A stretch of DNA of 64,000 bases from Dryocola clanedunensis_A (lineage in GTDB: Bacteria; Pseudomonadota; Gammaproteobacteria; Enterobacterales; Enterobacteriaceae), in the NCBI GenBank assembly GCA_038405435.1, contig JBBYHZ010000008.1. One strand, 5' to 3'. Below are positions 7,955-17,500 of the stretch, one piece after another. Within the stretch, counting starts at the first letter, position 1. Each line of letters begins with the position of its first letter. The position numbers were made by a program, and so were the translations under genes. The notes beneath the pieces are model-generated. The model worked only from the letters and a program-made list of their open reading frames with translations. It made no database searches and was not told where the DNA came from.

Positions 7955-8496
7955 TAGTGGCGAAGCCAGGGAGTGAAGTGAATTTCGACGTTATTCTCCG
8001 CGTCCGACAGCCAGATAGCCCCGTCCTGAATCGTTGCCTGCAGATTCATGCTGCGGGTGCCGAATGCGCTCAGCTGTGCCAGCTGTTCGTCGTCCAGATA
8101 CCAGATGCTGAGATTTTTAAACTGGCTCAGCTTGTTCTGGTTTTGCTGCCACCAGACCTCCGCTGCACGACTATTGTAGGTAAAAAGCGCCACCTCAGCC
8201 GACTGGCTACAGGCTTTTTTTACACGGCGTTCGTCAGGCAGGCCGAGCTCAATCCACAGATCGATACCCATGTGGTCATTACGCTGCCAGATTTCCGGCT
8301 CTTCTTCGGCACTTAGCCCACGGGAGAAGACCAGCCGCTCGTCGGCGTATTTGATCCACGCCAGCAGGCGCAGCATCATGCGTTCCTGAGTTTCAGAAGG
8401 ATGGCGCGCCAGCGTCAGGTTGCTATCCATGAACTTGTTGCGATCGAGGTCGGCCACGTTGACCAACGCTTTATAAATTGTCGCTTTTAACGCCAT
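7954..8496 (-). CDS. yaeQ: YaeQ family protein
   Basis: Conserved 180-residue protein of unsettled biochemical role; the fold is related to PD-(D/E)XK nucleases, and early work linked it to suppression of rfaH loss. The start giving MALKATIYKA matches the E. coli protein; a frame-open extension of 10 residues upstream is not conserved. Visible family segments are RHPSETQERMMLRLLAW and WYLDDEQLAQL. It is co-transcribed with arfB. Confidence 0.93.
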   Translation of the reverse strand: MALKATIYKALVNVADLDRNKFMDSNLTLARHPSETQERMMLRLLAWIKYADERLVFSRGLSAEEEPEIWQRNDHMGIDLWIELGLPDERRVKKACSQSAEVALFTYNSRAAEVWWQQNQNKLSQFKNLSIWYLDDEQLAQLSAFGTRSMNLQATIQDGAIWLSDAENNVEIHFTPWLRH

Positions 8497-8586
8497 CACA
8501 CTTCTCCACACTGATTTGGCGCTCATTGTAACGAAAAGCTCGCTAAAACGCTGTTATCTATTAGCCCCGCCGAAGATATGCACAAC

Positions 8587-8615
8587 TGATATCGGTTTCA
8601 TGGCTGTGGTATAGT
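8587..8615 (+). promoter_or_regulatory. possible yaeP-rof promoter
   Basis: TATAGT at 8610-8615 is a good -10 in the 203-base gap between divergent yaeQ and yaeP. The -35 position (TGATAT, 8587-8592) is poor, so this is a weak call. Confidence 0.35.
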
Positions 8616-8699
8616 CACCTTGCTAAACAGAGTTTATCCTCGTAGGCTTAAGTTGCATCCACGAGTAAGTCTGAAGTCGAGACTCTGACAGGAGGGCAT

Positions 8700-8900
8700 G
8701 TGGAAAAGTATTGTGAACTCGTTCGACAACGCTACGCGGAGATCGCGAGCGGTGATTTAGGTTATATTCCGGATGCGCTAGGTTGCGTCCTGAAGGTGCT
8801 GAATGAAGTGGCCTGTAATGAAGCACAGCCAGAATCAATCAGGGAACAGGCGGCCTATGCTGCCGCGAACTTACTGGTGAGCGATTATGTCAATGAATGA
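8700..8900 (+). CDS. yaeP: YaeP family protein, upstream partner of Rof
   Basis: A 66-residue conserved protein (UPF0253) of unknown function, always found next to rof in enterobacteria. It starts with GTG, eight bases after an AGGAGG-like site. The ending LLVSDYVNE is the family signature. Its last 14 bases overlap the start of rof, so the two are translationally coupled, which suggests a role connected to Rho control, though that is only inference. Confidence 0.93.
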   Translation: MEKYCELVRQRYAEIASGDLGYIPDALGCVLKVLNEVACNEAQPESIREQAAYAAANLLVSDYVNE

Positions 8901-9147
8901 TGCCTATCAACCCATCAATTGTGATGACTATGACAATCTCGAGCTCGCCTGCCAGCAGAATTTATTACTGACGCTGGAGTTAAAAAGCGGGGAAGTACTG
9001 AAAGCGAAAGCAAGCGACCTGGTGTCTCGTAAAAACGTCGAATATCTGATTATCGATGATGCGGGTAGCACGCTTGAGGTTCGCCTCGATAAGATTGCCA
9101 GCTTCAGTAACCCTCAGATTGGCACTGTTGTGGTGAGCGAAGAGTAA
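8887..9147 (+). CDS. rof: Rho-binding antiterminator
   Basis: Rof (YaeO) binds the Rho hexamer next to its primary RNA site and inhibits termination. The small Sm-like beta-barrel protein (84-86 residues) contains YQPINCDDYDNLELAC and VSRKNVEYLII. Two starts are possible: ATG at 8887, or the in-frame ATG at 8893, which matches the E. coli protein length. A terminator follows. Confidence 0.94.
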   Translation: MSMNDAYQPINCDDYDNLELACQQNLLLTLELKSGEVLKAKASDLVSRKNVEYLIIDDAGSTLEVRLDKIASFSNPQIGTVVVSEE

Positions 9148-9171
9148 AATATTCATCGCTAAAATACCAAG

Positions 9172-9200
9172 CGGGCGGCCTGATGGCTGCCCGTTTTTTT
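9172..9200 (+). terminator. yaeP-rof terminator
   Basis: A GC-rich stem (CGGGCGGCC / GGCTGCCCG, one mismatch) with a TGAT loop and seven Ts, 25 bases after the rof stop. Its tail touches the stop codon of the convergent cytochrome gene. Confidence 0.9.
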
Positions 9201-9510
9201 ATGGTTTCATGGAAGAATAGTACGCCGCCAGGTTGCTGATATCCTCATCGGATAAACCGCTGACGTAGGCCTTCATAATTTCCGCCTGCCCGCCGCTGCG
9301 CTCGCCTTTTTTGTACGCCTGGAGCGAGTGCTCGAGATACTTTTCGTTTTGCCCGGCCAGGTTTGGATACATTGGCACAGAGACTTTACCGGTTGCGCCA
9401 TGGCACGCGACGCACATTGCTGCTTTCTGCTCGCCGGCCTGGGCATCGCCGTTCGCCAGCGCAGGCAAACTGCACGCCATCAGCCCGATCAGCATTACTG
9501 CTTTTTTCAT
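9199..9510 (-). CDS. small periplasmic c-type cytochrome
   Basis: A 103-residue class I cytochrome c. A Sec signal peptide (1-19, ending ALA) is followed by one heme-binding CVACH (33-37) and a candidate axial Met 79 in AEIMKAY; the spacing resembles cytochrome c553/c5 proteins. The chosen ATG has AAGGAG upstream and overlaps the tilS stop as ATGA, so it is translated with tilS. No oxidase, reductase or cytochrome maturation gene lies nearby, so its electron partners are unknown. As I recall, E. coli K-12 has no gene here. Confidence 0.85.
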   Translation of the reverse strand: MKKAVMLIGLMACSLPALANGDAQAGEQKAAMCVACHGATGKVSVPMYPNLAGQNEKYLEHSLQAYKKGERSGGQAEIMKAYVSGLSDEDISNLAAYYSSMKP

Positions 9511-10817
9511 TGCTGCTTCTCCTTTTGCCAGTCTATATGCCAGCATGATTGATTCGTTGCCTGACCCTCGCGGGTGACAAATATGCCCGGGGCGGTGATG
9601 AGCCGTTCGCCGTAAAAGATCAGCGGCGTGGTGTCCCGCTGCCAGGAGGGAATTTGCAGCTCCTGCCAGATTTTTTTCAGCGTTCTGCCCCGCTCGCGCC
9701 CGACGATGTGCAGATTGCCGCTCGCTCTGAATCTTACGCTAACAGGCTCATCAGCAAGCGGCGCGCGAACAGCCTGCCCTGTCTCACCAATATTTAGCGT
9801 ACCTAGACCTGCGGGAAGCACTAACGGTGCAAATGGAGTTTTCCAGTTCAATACCGTATCCCCCTGCCCGTCGACCAGCGGCACCCAGTATAGCGCTCCT
9901 TGAAAACGGCGCACCTCGTGCTCGCCCAGTCTTAAACGCGGATTGGCATCCTCGCGGCTTAAGGCAATTTCATCCCAGACGCGCAGTAGCGCCGCACGGG
10001 AAGGCATTACGGCCCGGTGAAATGCAAACCAGCGCCGTATGAGCGCCGCGCGGCGAATGTCGCTAAGCCCGGTAAGTGGCGCAACAAGCAGAGCACCATC
10101 GGGCAGCATCATGGACGAGAGCTGTTCCGCGAGCAGTTCATCAAGCAACGCCTCCTGCTCTCCGCAAAGTTCAGCGCTGCGCACAACGCTGCGGGAGAAG
10201 TGCGGCCAGCGCTGCTGAAGTACCGGCAGGACGCGCAAACGCAGGAAATTCCTGTCATAGGCATCATCCTGATTGCTTTCATCTTCGATCCACGCCAGCT
10301 GATGAGCATTCGCCCATGTTTCCAGCTCCTCCCTGCTCTGGCCGAGCAGGGGCCGCAGCAAGCTGGTGCCTGAAAAGTCGAGTTTCGCAGGCATGGCCGC
10401 CAGCCCGGCCGGGCCGCTACCGCGCTTAAGCGCCAGCAGGAACGTTTCGCACTGATCGTCCTGGTGCTGCGCTGTCAGCAAAACTTCCCCCGGCAGCAAC
10501 GCTCCCGAGAGCGCCTGATAGCGTGCCGCACGAGCCTGAGCTTCTGTCCCCTGTCCGTCATCCGCCAGCTGCACATGGGCCACCTCCAGCGGGACATTCC
10601 AGCTCGCGCACAACCGCCGGCAATGCTGTACCCATTCGTCCGCGTTCGGGCTGAGCCCATGGTGGACATGCATAGCGCGCAGATTGAGTTCAGCTGCGAG
10701 GGTGTCGCGAAGTGTGACCAACTGATGCAGCAGAACGGTGGAGTCCAGCCCACCGCTAAACGCCACCAGCAGATTGCGGTGCGGATAGAGTGATGAAAGT
10801 AACGGACGCAGATCCAT
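9507..10817 (-). CDS. tilS: tRNA(Ile)-lysidine synthetase
   Basis: TilS converts C34 of the CAU-anticodon tRNA-Ile to lysidine, so that it reads AUA; it is essential. The 436-residue protein has the PP-loop SGGLDS (21-26), the MHVHHGLSPNAD segment, and the TilS-specific central and C-terminal domains (SVRFRASGNLHIVGRERG near the end). I start at the ATG giving MDLRPLLSS; the open frame runs 60 bases further to TTG codons without family similarity. No strong ribosome site is seen. The gene ends coupled to the cytochrome. Confidence 0.94.
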   Translation of the reverse strand: MDLRPLLSSLYPHRNLLVAFSGGLDSTVLLHQLVTLRDTLAAELNLRAMHVHHGLSPNADEWVQHCRRLCASWNVPLEVAHVQLADDGQGTEAQARAARYQALSGALLPGEVLLTAQHQDDQCETFLLALKRGSGPAGLAAMPAKLDFSGTSLLRPLLGQSREELETWANAHQLAWIEDESNQDDAYDRNFLRLRVLPVLQQRWPHFSRSVVRSAELCGEQEALLDELLAEQLSSMMLPDGALLVAPLTGLSDIRRAALIRRWFAFHRAVMPSRAALLRVWDEIALSREDANPRLRLGEHEVRRFQGALYWVPLVDGQGDTVLNWKTPFAPLVLPAGLGTLNIGETGQAVRAPLADEPVSVRFRASGNLHIVGRERGRTLKKIWQELQIPSWQRDTTPLIFYGERLITAPGIFVTREGQATNQSCWHIDWQKEKQQ

Positions 10818-10880
10818 AGTCAGCAATTTACGTAAGGGTTTGCCCGGCACGTTACCGGGCAACGGCAAGAGAGGCAAGCG

Positions 10881-11270
10881 TTACTGCTGGTAAAGTTCCA
10901 GCGGCAGGCCGTCCGGGTCGGCAAAGAAGGTGAAACGTTTGTCGGTGAACGGATCGATGCGAATCTCTTCGCAGTTCACGCCATGCTTTTCGAGATGCTC
11001 CACGGCCCGATCCAGATCGTCAACGCTGAATGCAAGATGGCGTAAGCCGCAGGCTTCCGGGCGGCTTGGCCGTGCCGGGGGGAACGGGAAAGAGAACAGC
11101 TCGATGACATACTGGCCGTTCAGCGCCAGGTCGCCCTTCCAGGAGTCTCTTGCCTCCCGGTAGGCTTCAGCCTCAAGCGTAAAGCCCAGGATATCGCAGT
11201 AAAAATGCTTACTGAGCTGATAATCCGAGGCGATGATAGCGATGTGATGAACCTGCTTTAAACCCAGCAT
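10881..11270 (-). CDS. yaeR: VOC/glyoxalase-fold metal-binding protein
   Basis: A 129-residue protein of the vicinal oxygen chelate superfamily, with paired beta-alpha-beta-beta-beta units. Candidate metal ligands are His in VHHIAI (about 8-9), the Glu in VIELFSF, the second-half His in LRHLAF, and Glu in PLELYQQ at the end. Its substrate is not established. AAAGGAG precedes the ATG. It lies between ldcC and tilS as in E. coli. Confidence 0.92.
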   Translation of the reverse strand: MLGLKQVHHIAIIASDYQLSKHFYCDILGFTLEAEAYREARDSWKGDLALNGQYVIELFSFPFPPARPSRPEACGLRHLAFSVDDLDRAVEHLEKHGVNCEEIRIDPFTDKRFTFFADPDGLPLELYQQ

Positions 11271-11330
11271 AGGTGCTCCTTTGTCTTTTGGGGCACGTTA
11301 ACCAGCGCGCCCCGGCAAATCAAGAGGCTA

Positions 11331-13469
11331 CTAGTTTTTTAAGACTCGTACCCTGTAGATGCCATCCTCACCCAGCTTCGCGCCGTGAATGTCGGTTTCG
11401 AAGCCTGGGTAATGTTCGCCTACGGAGCAAAGCATCAGCAGGAAGTCGAGCACCGCCCGGCTTTCGCTGGTGATCATCTCCCCCGGCATAACGACCGGTA
11501 CGCCCGGAGGATACGGCAGGATCATGTTGGCGGACACCCGGTTAATCAGCTGTTCGATCTCCACGGTTTCCACGTTTCCCTTGACCTGCTGCTGGTAGGC
11601 CTCGTGCGGCGTGAGCTTCATCTCCGGCAGAACGTCAAACGCCCGCAGCATCAGGTCTGGCAGATTATGCTGTTTGATAAGCTTATGGATCCCCTGCGCC
11701 AGATCCTGAATACGCATGTTGCGATAAAAATCAGGATCCTCCGCATAAAGATCCGGCAGCATGTTTTTGACCCGCAGATTAAGATCGTAGGATCGTTTGA
11801 ATTCCGTCAGGCCACGCAGCAGGCTGAGGGCTTTGGTTTTATCGATCCCAATGCTGAACAGAAACAGAAGGTTATACGGCCCGGTTTTCTCGACCACCAC
11901 GCCACGCTCGTCCAGGAACTTCGCCACCAGCGCGGCGGGGATCCCTTCGTCAGCCATTTCACCCAGCTCGCTCATGCCCGGCGTCAGAATCGTGACTTTA
12001 ATCGGATCGAGATACATATGGTCGGCATCGGCATCTTTGAAACCATGCCAGTCTTCTTCGCCCGGGGAGATGGGCCAGCAGGCCGCTTCGTCCACGTGTT
12101 CCGGCTGCCAGATATCAAAGAACCAGTCTTCCGACTCCTCGCGCAGCCGCTGCACTTCACGACGAAAATGCAGCGCGCGCTCTACGGAGCGGTTAATAAG
12201 ACGCTTACCCGGGTTGCCACGCAGCATGGCGGCGGCGGTTTCAATCGATGCGACTATCGGATAGCTCGGCGAAGTGGTGGTGTGCATCATGTACGCTTCG
12301 TTAAACGTATCCTCGTCGTAATCCCCTTTGATATGGATAAGCGAGGCCTGCGATAGCGCCGCCAGAAGTTTATGGGTGGACTGCGTCTCGTAGATCACTT
12401 TTCCCGGCACGCGGTCGCCGCTCATGCCGCTTTTACCCTGATAAATCGGGTGGAAGTTGGTGTACGGCACCCAGGCGGAGTCAAAGTGGATGGAGGGAAC
12501 GTCCAGCGTATGTTTGATAAACTCGGTGTTGTAGAGCAGGCCGTCATAGGTGGAATTAGTAATTACCGCATGAACGGGCCACTGGGCATCCGGCGTGGCG
12601 GCCACCTTCGCTTCAATACTTTCACGAAGGAATTCGCGCTTCGGTATGCCGCCTAATATCCCCAGCGCGTTGCGCGTCGGCTTCAGCCAGATGGGCACCA
12701 GGTCCGTCATCATCAGCAGATGCGTGAGGGATTTATGGCAGTTACGGTCGATTAATACGGTGCTGCCGGACGGGGCGGCATACATGCCGACAATCTTGTT
12801 CGAGGTAGAAGTCCCGTTGGTCACCATGTAGCTCTGCTCCGCGCCAAAGGTGCGGGCAATGTACTCTTCGGCCTCAAGGTGCGGGCCGGTGTGATCCAGC
12901 AGCGATCCCAGTTCGGTCACAGAGATCGACACGTCCGCCTTTAACGTATTGCCGCCGAAGAAATCATAGAACAGGCAGCCAACCGGGCTTTTCTGGTAGG
13001 CCGTCCCCGCCATGTGTCCGGGCGTACAGAAAGTATATTTACCCTCTTTCACGTAGGTGAATAAGGCTTTGGTCAGCGGCGGAGTGATGTTGTCGAGATA
13101 CTCGTTGGTGTACTGCTTAATGCGCTGAGCAATATCTTCCGCCGCGCTGAGGGCATATTCGAAGAACCACAGCGCCATGCGCATTTCGTTAACGCTGACG
13201 TCCAGCGACGAGTGGGTGTTGATAAACGCGTACAGCGGCAGGTATTCGTTCAGCAGGTTGATGTCGCTGCACAGGTCGAGACTGTATTCGTCCCAGTCAA
13301 AAATCACGCCGCAGACGCGCGGATTATGTTCAATTAGCTTAAGCAGGTCGGTGCTGTTGGTGGGGTAGATGGGCTGAAAGCCTTGTTTTTCAAGCTCCTG
13401 GTGCAGCTCTTTGATCGGCTCATCCTTATAAAAAACGCCCTGCGGCCCCATGATGGCAATGATATTCAC
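11331..13469 (-). CDS. ldcC: lysine decarboxylase, LdcC type
   Basis: PLP-dependent enzyme that turns lysine into cadaverine and CO2. The 712-residue protein has the N-terminal wing domain, the fold-type I core with the Schiff-base Lys in STHKLLAALS near 367, and a C-terminal domain. The accA-ldcC-yaeR-tilS position identifies the LdcC (constitutive, neutral-pH) paralogue rather than the acid-induced CadA. It starts with GTG behind a strong AGGAGG site. No cadaverine antiporter is adjacent. Confidence 0.95.
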   Translation of the reverse strand: MNIIAIMGPQGVFYKDEPIKELHQELEKQGFQPIYPTNSTDLLKLIEHNPRVCGVIFDWDEYSLDLCSDINLLNEYLPLYAFINTHSSLDVSVNEMRMALWFFEYALSAAEDIAQRIKQYTNEYLDNITPPLTKALFTYVKEGKYTFCTPGHMAGTAYQKSPVGCLFYDFFGGNTLKADVSISVTELGSLLDHTGPHLEAEEYIARTFGAEQSYMVTNGTSTSNKIVGMYAAPSGSTVLIDRNCHKSLTHLLMMTDLVPIWLKPTRNALGILGGIPKREFLRESIEAKVAATPDAQWPVHAVITNSTYDGLLYNTEFIKHTLDVPSIHFDSAWVPYTNFHPIYQGKSGMSGDRVPGKVIYETQSTHKLLAALSQASLIHIKGDYDEDTFNEAYMMHTTTSPSYPIVASIETAAAMLRGNPGKRLINRSVERALHFRREVQRLREESEDWFFDIWQPEHVDEAACWPISPGEEDWHGFKDADADHMYLDPIKVTILTPGMSELGEMADEGIPAALVAKFLDERGVVVEKTGPYNLLFLFSIGIDKTKALSLLRGLTEFKRSYDLNLRVKNMLPDLYAEDPDFYRNMRIQDLAQGIHKLIKQHNLPDLMLRAFDVLPEMKLTPHEAYQQQVKGNVETVEIEQLINRVSANMILPYPPGVPVVMPGEMITSESRAVLDFLLMLCSVGEHYPGFETDIHGAKLGEDGIYRVRVLKN

Positions 13470-13535
13470 AGCTTACCTCCTGGAAAAAGTCTCTGGTAAG
13501 CATAGCGTAATGCGTTTTTCATTGTTTCTTAAAAC

Positions 13536-13563
13536 GCAAAAAGGGCCGGAAAATCCGGCCCTT
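13536..13563 (-). terminator. accA terminator
   Basis: On the minus strand a perfect 10-bp stem (AAGGGCCGGA / TCCGGCCCTT) is followed by TTTTTGCG. It is 23 bases after the accA stop and separates it from ldcC. Confidence 0.88.
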
Positions 13564-13585
13564 AACGTCATTCTGGCTAATGAGA

Positions 13586-14545
13586 TCAGGCGTAGCCGTA
13601 GCTCATCAGGCGCTGGTAACGACGGTTAAGCAGCTCGTCTTTGTTCAGCACGTCGAGATCCGCAAGGTCGGCCAGCAGCTGCGCTTTCAGAGACGCGGCC
13701 ATAGCCTGCGGGTTACGATGCGCGCCGCCCAGGGGTTCAGGGATAACGGTATCGACCAGCTTCAGCTCTTTCAGGCGCGGGGCAATAATGCCCATCGCTT
13801 CTGCGGCCAGCGGTGCTTTATCGGCACTTTTCCACAGAATAGAGGCGCAGCCTTCCGGGGAGATAACGGAATAGGTGCTGTACTGCAGCATATTCACTTT
13901 ATCGCCCACGCCAATCGCCAGCGCGCCACCGGAACCGCCTTCGCCGATTACCGTACAGATGACCGGCACCTTAAGGCGGGACATTTCACGCAGGTTGCGT
14001 GCGATAGCTTCGGACTGACCGCGCTCTTCCGCGCCCACGCCAGGGTATGCCCCAGGGGTGTCGATGAAGGTGATGATGGGCATATTAAAACGCTCAGCCA
14101 TCTCCATCAGGCGCAGCGCTTTACGGTAGCCTTCTGGTGCTGGCATCCCGAAGTTGCGGCGAATTTTTTCTTTGGTTTCACGCCCTTTCTGGTGGCCGAT
14201 GATCATCACCGGACGGCCATCAAGACGCGCGATACCGCCGACGATAGCTTTATCGTCGGCATAAGCACGGTCACCCGCCAGTTCGTCAAACTCATCAAAA
14301 GCCAGACGAAGATAGTCGAGGGTGTACGGGCGCTGTGGATGGCGCGCCAGCTGAGCAATCTGCCATGCTCCTAAATCGGCGAAGATCTTACGGGTGAGCT
14401 CTACGCTTTTTTCACGCAGACGCTGCACTTCTTCGTCCAGATTAATATCCAATTTTTCATCCTGACGGCTAACGGCGGTCAGGGAATCGATTTTCGCTTC
14501 CAGCTCTGCAATCGGCTGTTCGAAATCAAGGAAATTCAGACTCAT
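13586..14545 (-). CDS. accA: acetyl-CoA carboxylase, carboxyltransferase subunit alpha
   Basis: Alpha half of the carboxyltransferase that moves CO2 from biotin to acetyl-CoA to make malonyl-CoA, the first step of fatty acid synthesis; it works with AccD, encoded elsewhere. The 319-residue protein has the crotonase-like core, with the oxyanion-hole glycines visible in EGGSGGALAIG and the TFIDTPGAYPG segment. It follows dnaE by 12 bases, so it is read from the same long transcript. Confidence 0.97.
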   Translation of the reverse strand: MSLNFLDFEQPIAELEAKIDSLTAVSRQDEKLDINLDEEVQRLREKSVELTRKIFADLGAWQIAQLARHPQRPYTLDYLRLAFDEFDELAGDRAYADDKAIVGGIARLDGRPVMIIGHQKGRETKEKIRRNFGMPAPEGYRKALRLMEMAERFNMPIITFIDTPGAYPGVGAEERGQSEAIARNLREMSRLKVPVICTVIGEGGSGGALAIGVGDKVNMLQYSTYSVISPEGCASILWKSADKAPLAAEAMGIIAPRLKELKLVDTVIPEPLGGAHRNPQAMAASLKAQLLADLADLDVLNKDELLNRRYQRLMSYGYA

Positions 14546-14557
14546 AGTATTCCTGTA

Positions 14558-17500
14558 TTAGTCAAACTCCAGTTCCACCTGCTCCGAACCTACCAGCGTT
14601 CTGAGATCGTTAAGTAAACGATCGCTGGGGGAAACACGCCACGCCGCGCCAAAACGCAAACGTGCTCGTGCATCCGCCCTCTGATAGTAGAGATGTACTG
14701 GAATTGTCCCCGAACGGTGGGGTTCCAGAGACTGACGGAGACGGTTTAAAAGCTGGTCATCAATTTGCCTGTCCGTCAGCGAGATAGCAAGCCCGCGCGC
14801 ATACTTTTCACGGGCCTCGTCAATGTCCATCAATTCGCGAGCGGTCATTTTAAGGCCGCCGCTGAAGTCATCAAAGCTGACCTGTCCGCTGACGATCAGG
14901 ATACGGTCTTTTTCCAGCAGATGCTGGTACTTTTCTAACGCATCTGTGAATAACATCACTTCCAGACGACCAGAACGATCGTCGAGAGTACAGATGCCAA
15001 TGCGATTGCCTCTTTTGGTCACCATGACCCTGGACGCAATCACCAGACCCGCAGCCGTGGTCATTTTACCACGTTCTGTCGGGTGCATCTCTTTCAGGCG
15101 CATGCCACCGACATAGCGCTCAATTTCTTTCAGGTACTGGTTGATGGGGTGCCCGGTCAGATACAGCCCCAGGGTTTCCCGCTCACCGTCCAGCACCGTG
15201 TGTTCCGGCCACGGGATGACGCTGGCGTAAGACTGCTCAACGACCTCCGGCTCATCGGCCAGCACACCGAACATGTCTGCCTGCCCGATAGCCTCTGCTT
15301 TCGCATGCTGATCGGCGGCCTTCAGCGCATCGCCCAGCGCGTTCATCAGCGCGGCGCGGTGCGGTCCCAGGCGGTCAAACGCCCCGGACATAATCAGTTT
15401 TTCCAGCACCCGGCGGTTGAGCTTTTTGGTATCCGTACGGGCGCAAAGATCGAACAGCTCCCGGAAGTAGCCGCCTTCGTTACGCGCTTCAATAATCGCT
15501 TCGATAGGGCCTTCGCCCACGCCTTTAATAGCGCCGATACCGTAAACAATCTCGCCTTCGTCGTTGACGTGGAAATGGTACTGCCCGGAGTTAATATCCG
15601 GCGGCAGAATTTTCAGCCCCATGCGCCAGCACTCATCCACCAGGCCCACGACCTTCTCGGTGTTGTCCATATCGGCGGTCATTACCGCCGCCATAAACTC
15701 AGCCGGGTAGTGCGCTTTCAGCCATAACGTCTGGTACGAAACCAGCGCGTAGGCGGCGGAGTGAGATTTGTTAAAGCCGTAACCGGCGAATTTCTCTACC
15801 AGATCGAAGATCTTAATCGCCAGCTCGCCGTCGATGCCGTTCTCTTTCGCTCCGTCTTCAAAACTGGAACGCTGCTTGGCCATCTCTTCGGGTTTCTTTT
15901 TACCCATTGCGCGACGCAGCATATCCGCGCCGCCGAGGGTATAACCCGAAAGAACCTGGGCAATCTGCATGACCTGTTCCTGATACAGGATGATGCCATA
16001 GGTCGGCTCCAGCACCGGCTTCAGGCTTTCATGCTGCCACTGAATATCAGGGTAAGAGATGGCTTCGCGACCGTGCTTACGGTCGATAAAGTTATCAACC
16101 ATGCCGGACTGCAGCGGGCCCGGACGGAACAGGGCCACCAGGGCGATCATATCTTCGAAGCAGTCGGGCTGCAGACGTTTGATCAGATCTTTCATGCCGC
16201 GGGATTCAAGCTGGAAGACCGCGGTGGTCTCCGAGCGCTGTAGCATATCGAAGCTTTTCTTATCTTCGAGCGGGATGGCGGCGATATCTATCGGCTCCAG
16301 CCCCTGCTTTTCCCGGCGCGGGTTAATCATCTTCAGCGCCCAGTCGATGATGGTCAGCGTACGCAAGCCGAGGAAGTCAAACTTCACCAGGCCCGCGTAT
16401 TCCACATCGTTTTTATCGAACTGGGTGACCGGGTTTTGCCCCTGGTCGTCGCAATATAGCGGCGCGAAATCTGTAATTTTGGTTGGCGCGATAACCACGC
16501 CACCGGCGTGTTTACCGGCGTTACGCGTGACGCCTTCGAGCTTGCGCGCCATGTCGATCAGCGCTTTAACTTCTTCGTCTGCTTCGTAGATTTGCGGCAG
16601 CTGCGGTTCGGCTTCAAAAGCCTTCGCCAGCGTCATACCCGGATCCGGTGGGATCAGCTTAGAGATACGATCGACAAAGCCGTACGGGTGACCCAGCACG
16701 CGTCCCACGTCACGGATAACAGCTTTCGCCGCCATCGTACCGAAGGTGATGATCTGCGATACCGCGTCACGACCGTACATTTCGGCTACGTGATCGATTA
16801 CGCGGTCACGCTTCTCCATGCAGAAGTCGATATCGAAGTCGGGCATCGAGACACGTTCCGGGTTCAGGAAGCGTTCGAACAGCAGGTCAAACTCCAGCGG
16901 ATCCAGATCGGTAATCTTCAGCGCATAGGCGACAAGCGACCCCGCACCGGAACCACGGCCAGGACCTACGGGCACGCCGTTATCCTTCGACCACTGGATG
17001 AACTCCATGACGATCAGGAAGTAGCCCGGGAAGCCCATCTGGTTGATAACCTGAAGTTCGATATCCAGACGCTCGTCATAAGGCGGGCGTTTTTCAGCAC
17101 GTACTTCCGGGTCCGGGAACAGAAATTCAAGGCGCTCTTCCAGACCTTCTTTCGATTTCACAACAAGGAAATCTTCGGTGGTCATCTCGCCCGTAGGGAA
17201 CTGCGGCAGGAAGTATTCGCCGAGCCTGACGGTAACGTTACAGCGGCGGGCAATCTCTACGCTGTTTTCTAACGCTTCCGGGATGTCCGAGAACAGCTCG
17301 CACATCTCTTCTTCGCTGCGCATATATTGCTGCGTGGAGTAGTTGCGCGGACGTTTCGGGTCGTCAAGGGTGAAGCCGTCGTGGATCGCCACGCGGATCT
17401 CATGGGCGTCGAAGTCGGTCGCATCGATAAACCGCACATCGTTTGTTGCCACCACCGGCAGGCCGCGCTCTTCGGCAAGCGCGACGGCAGCGTGCAGATA

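Noticed and set aside
11385..12356. 323-codon plus-strand open frame opposite ldcC
   Set aside because: Antisense to ldcC, His/Arg/Gln-rich reverse-frame composition.
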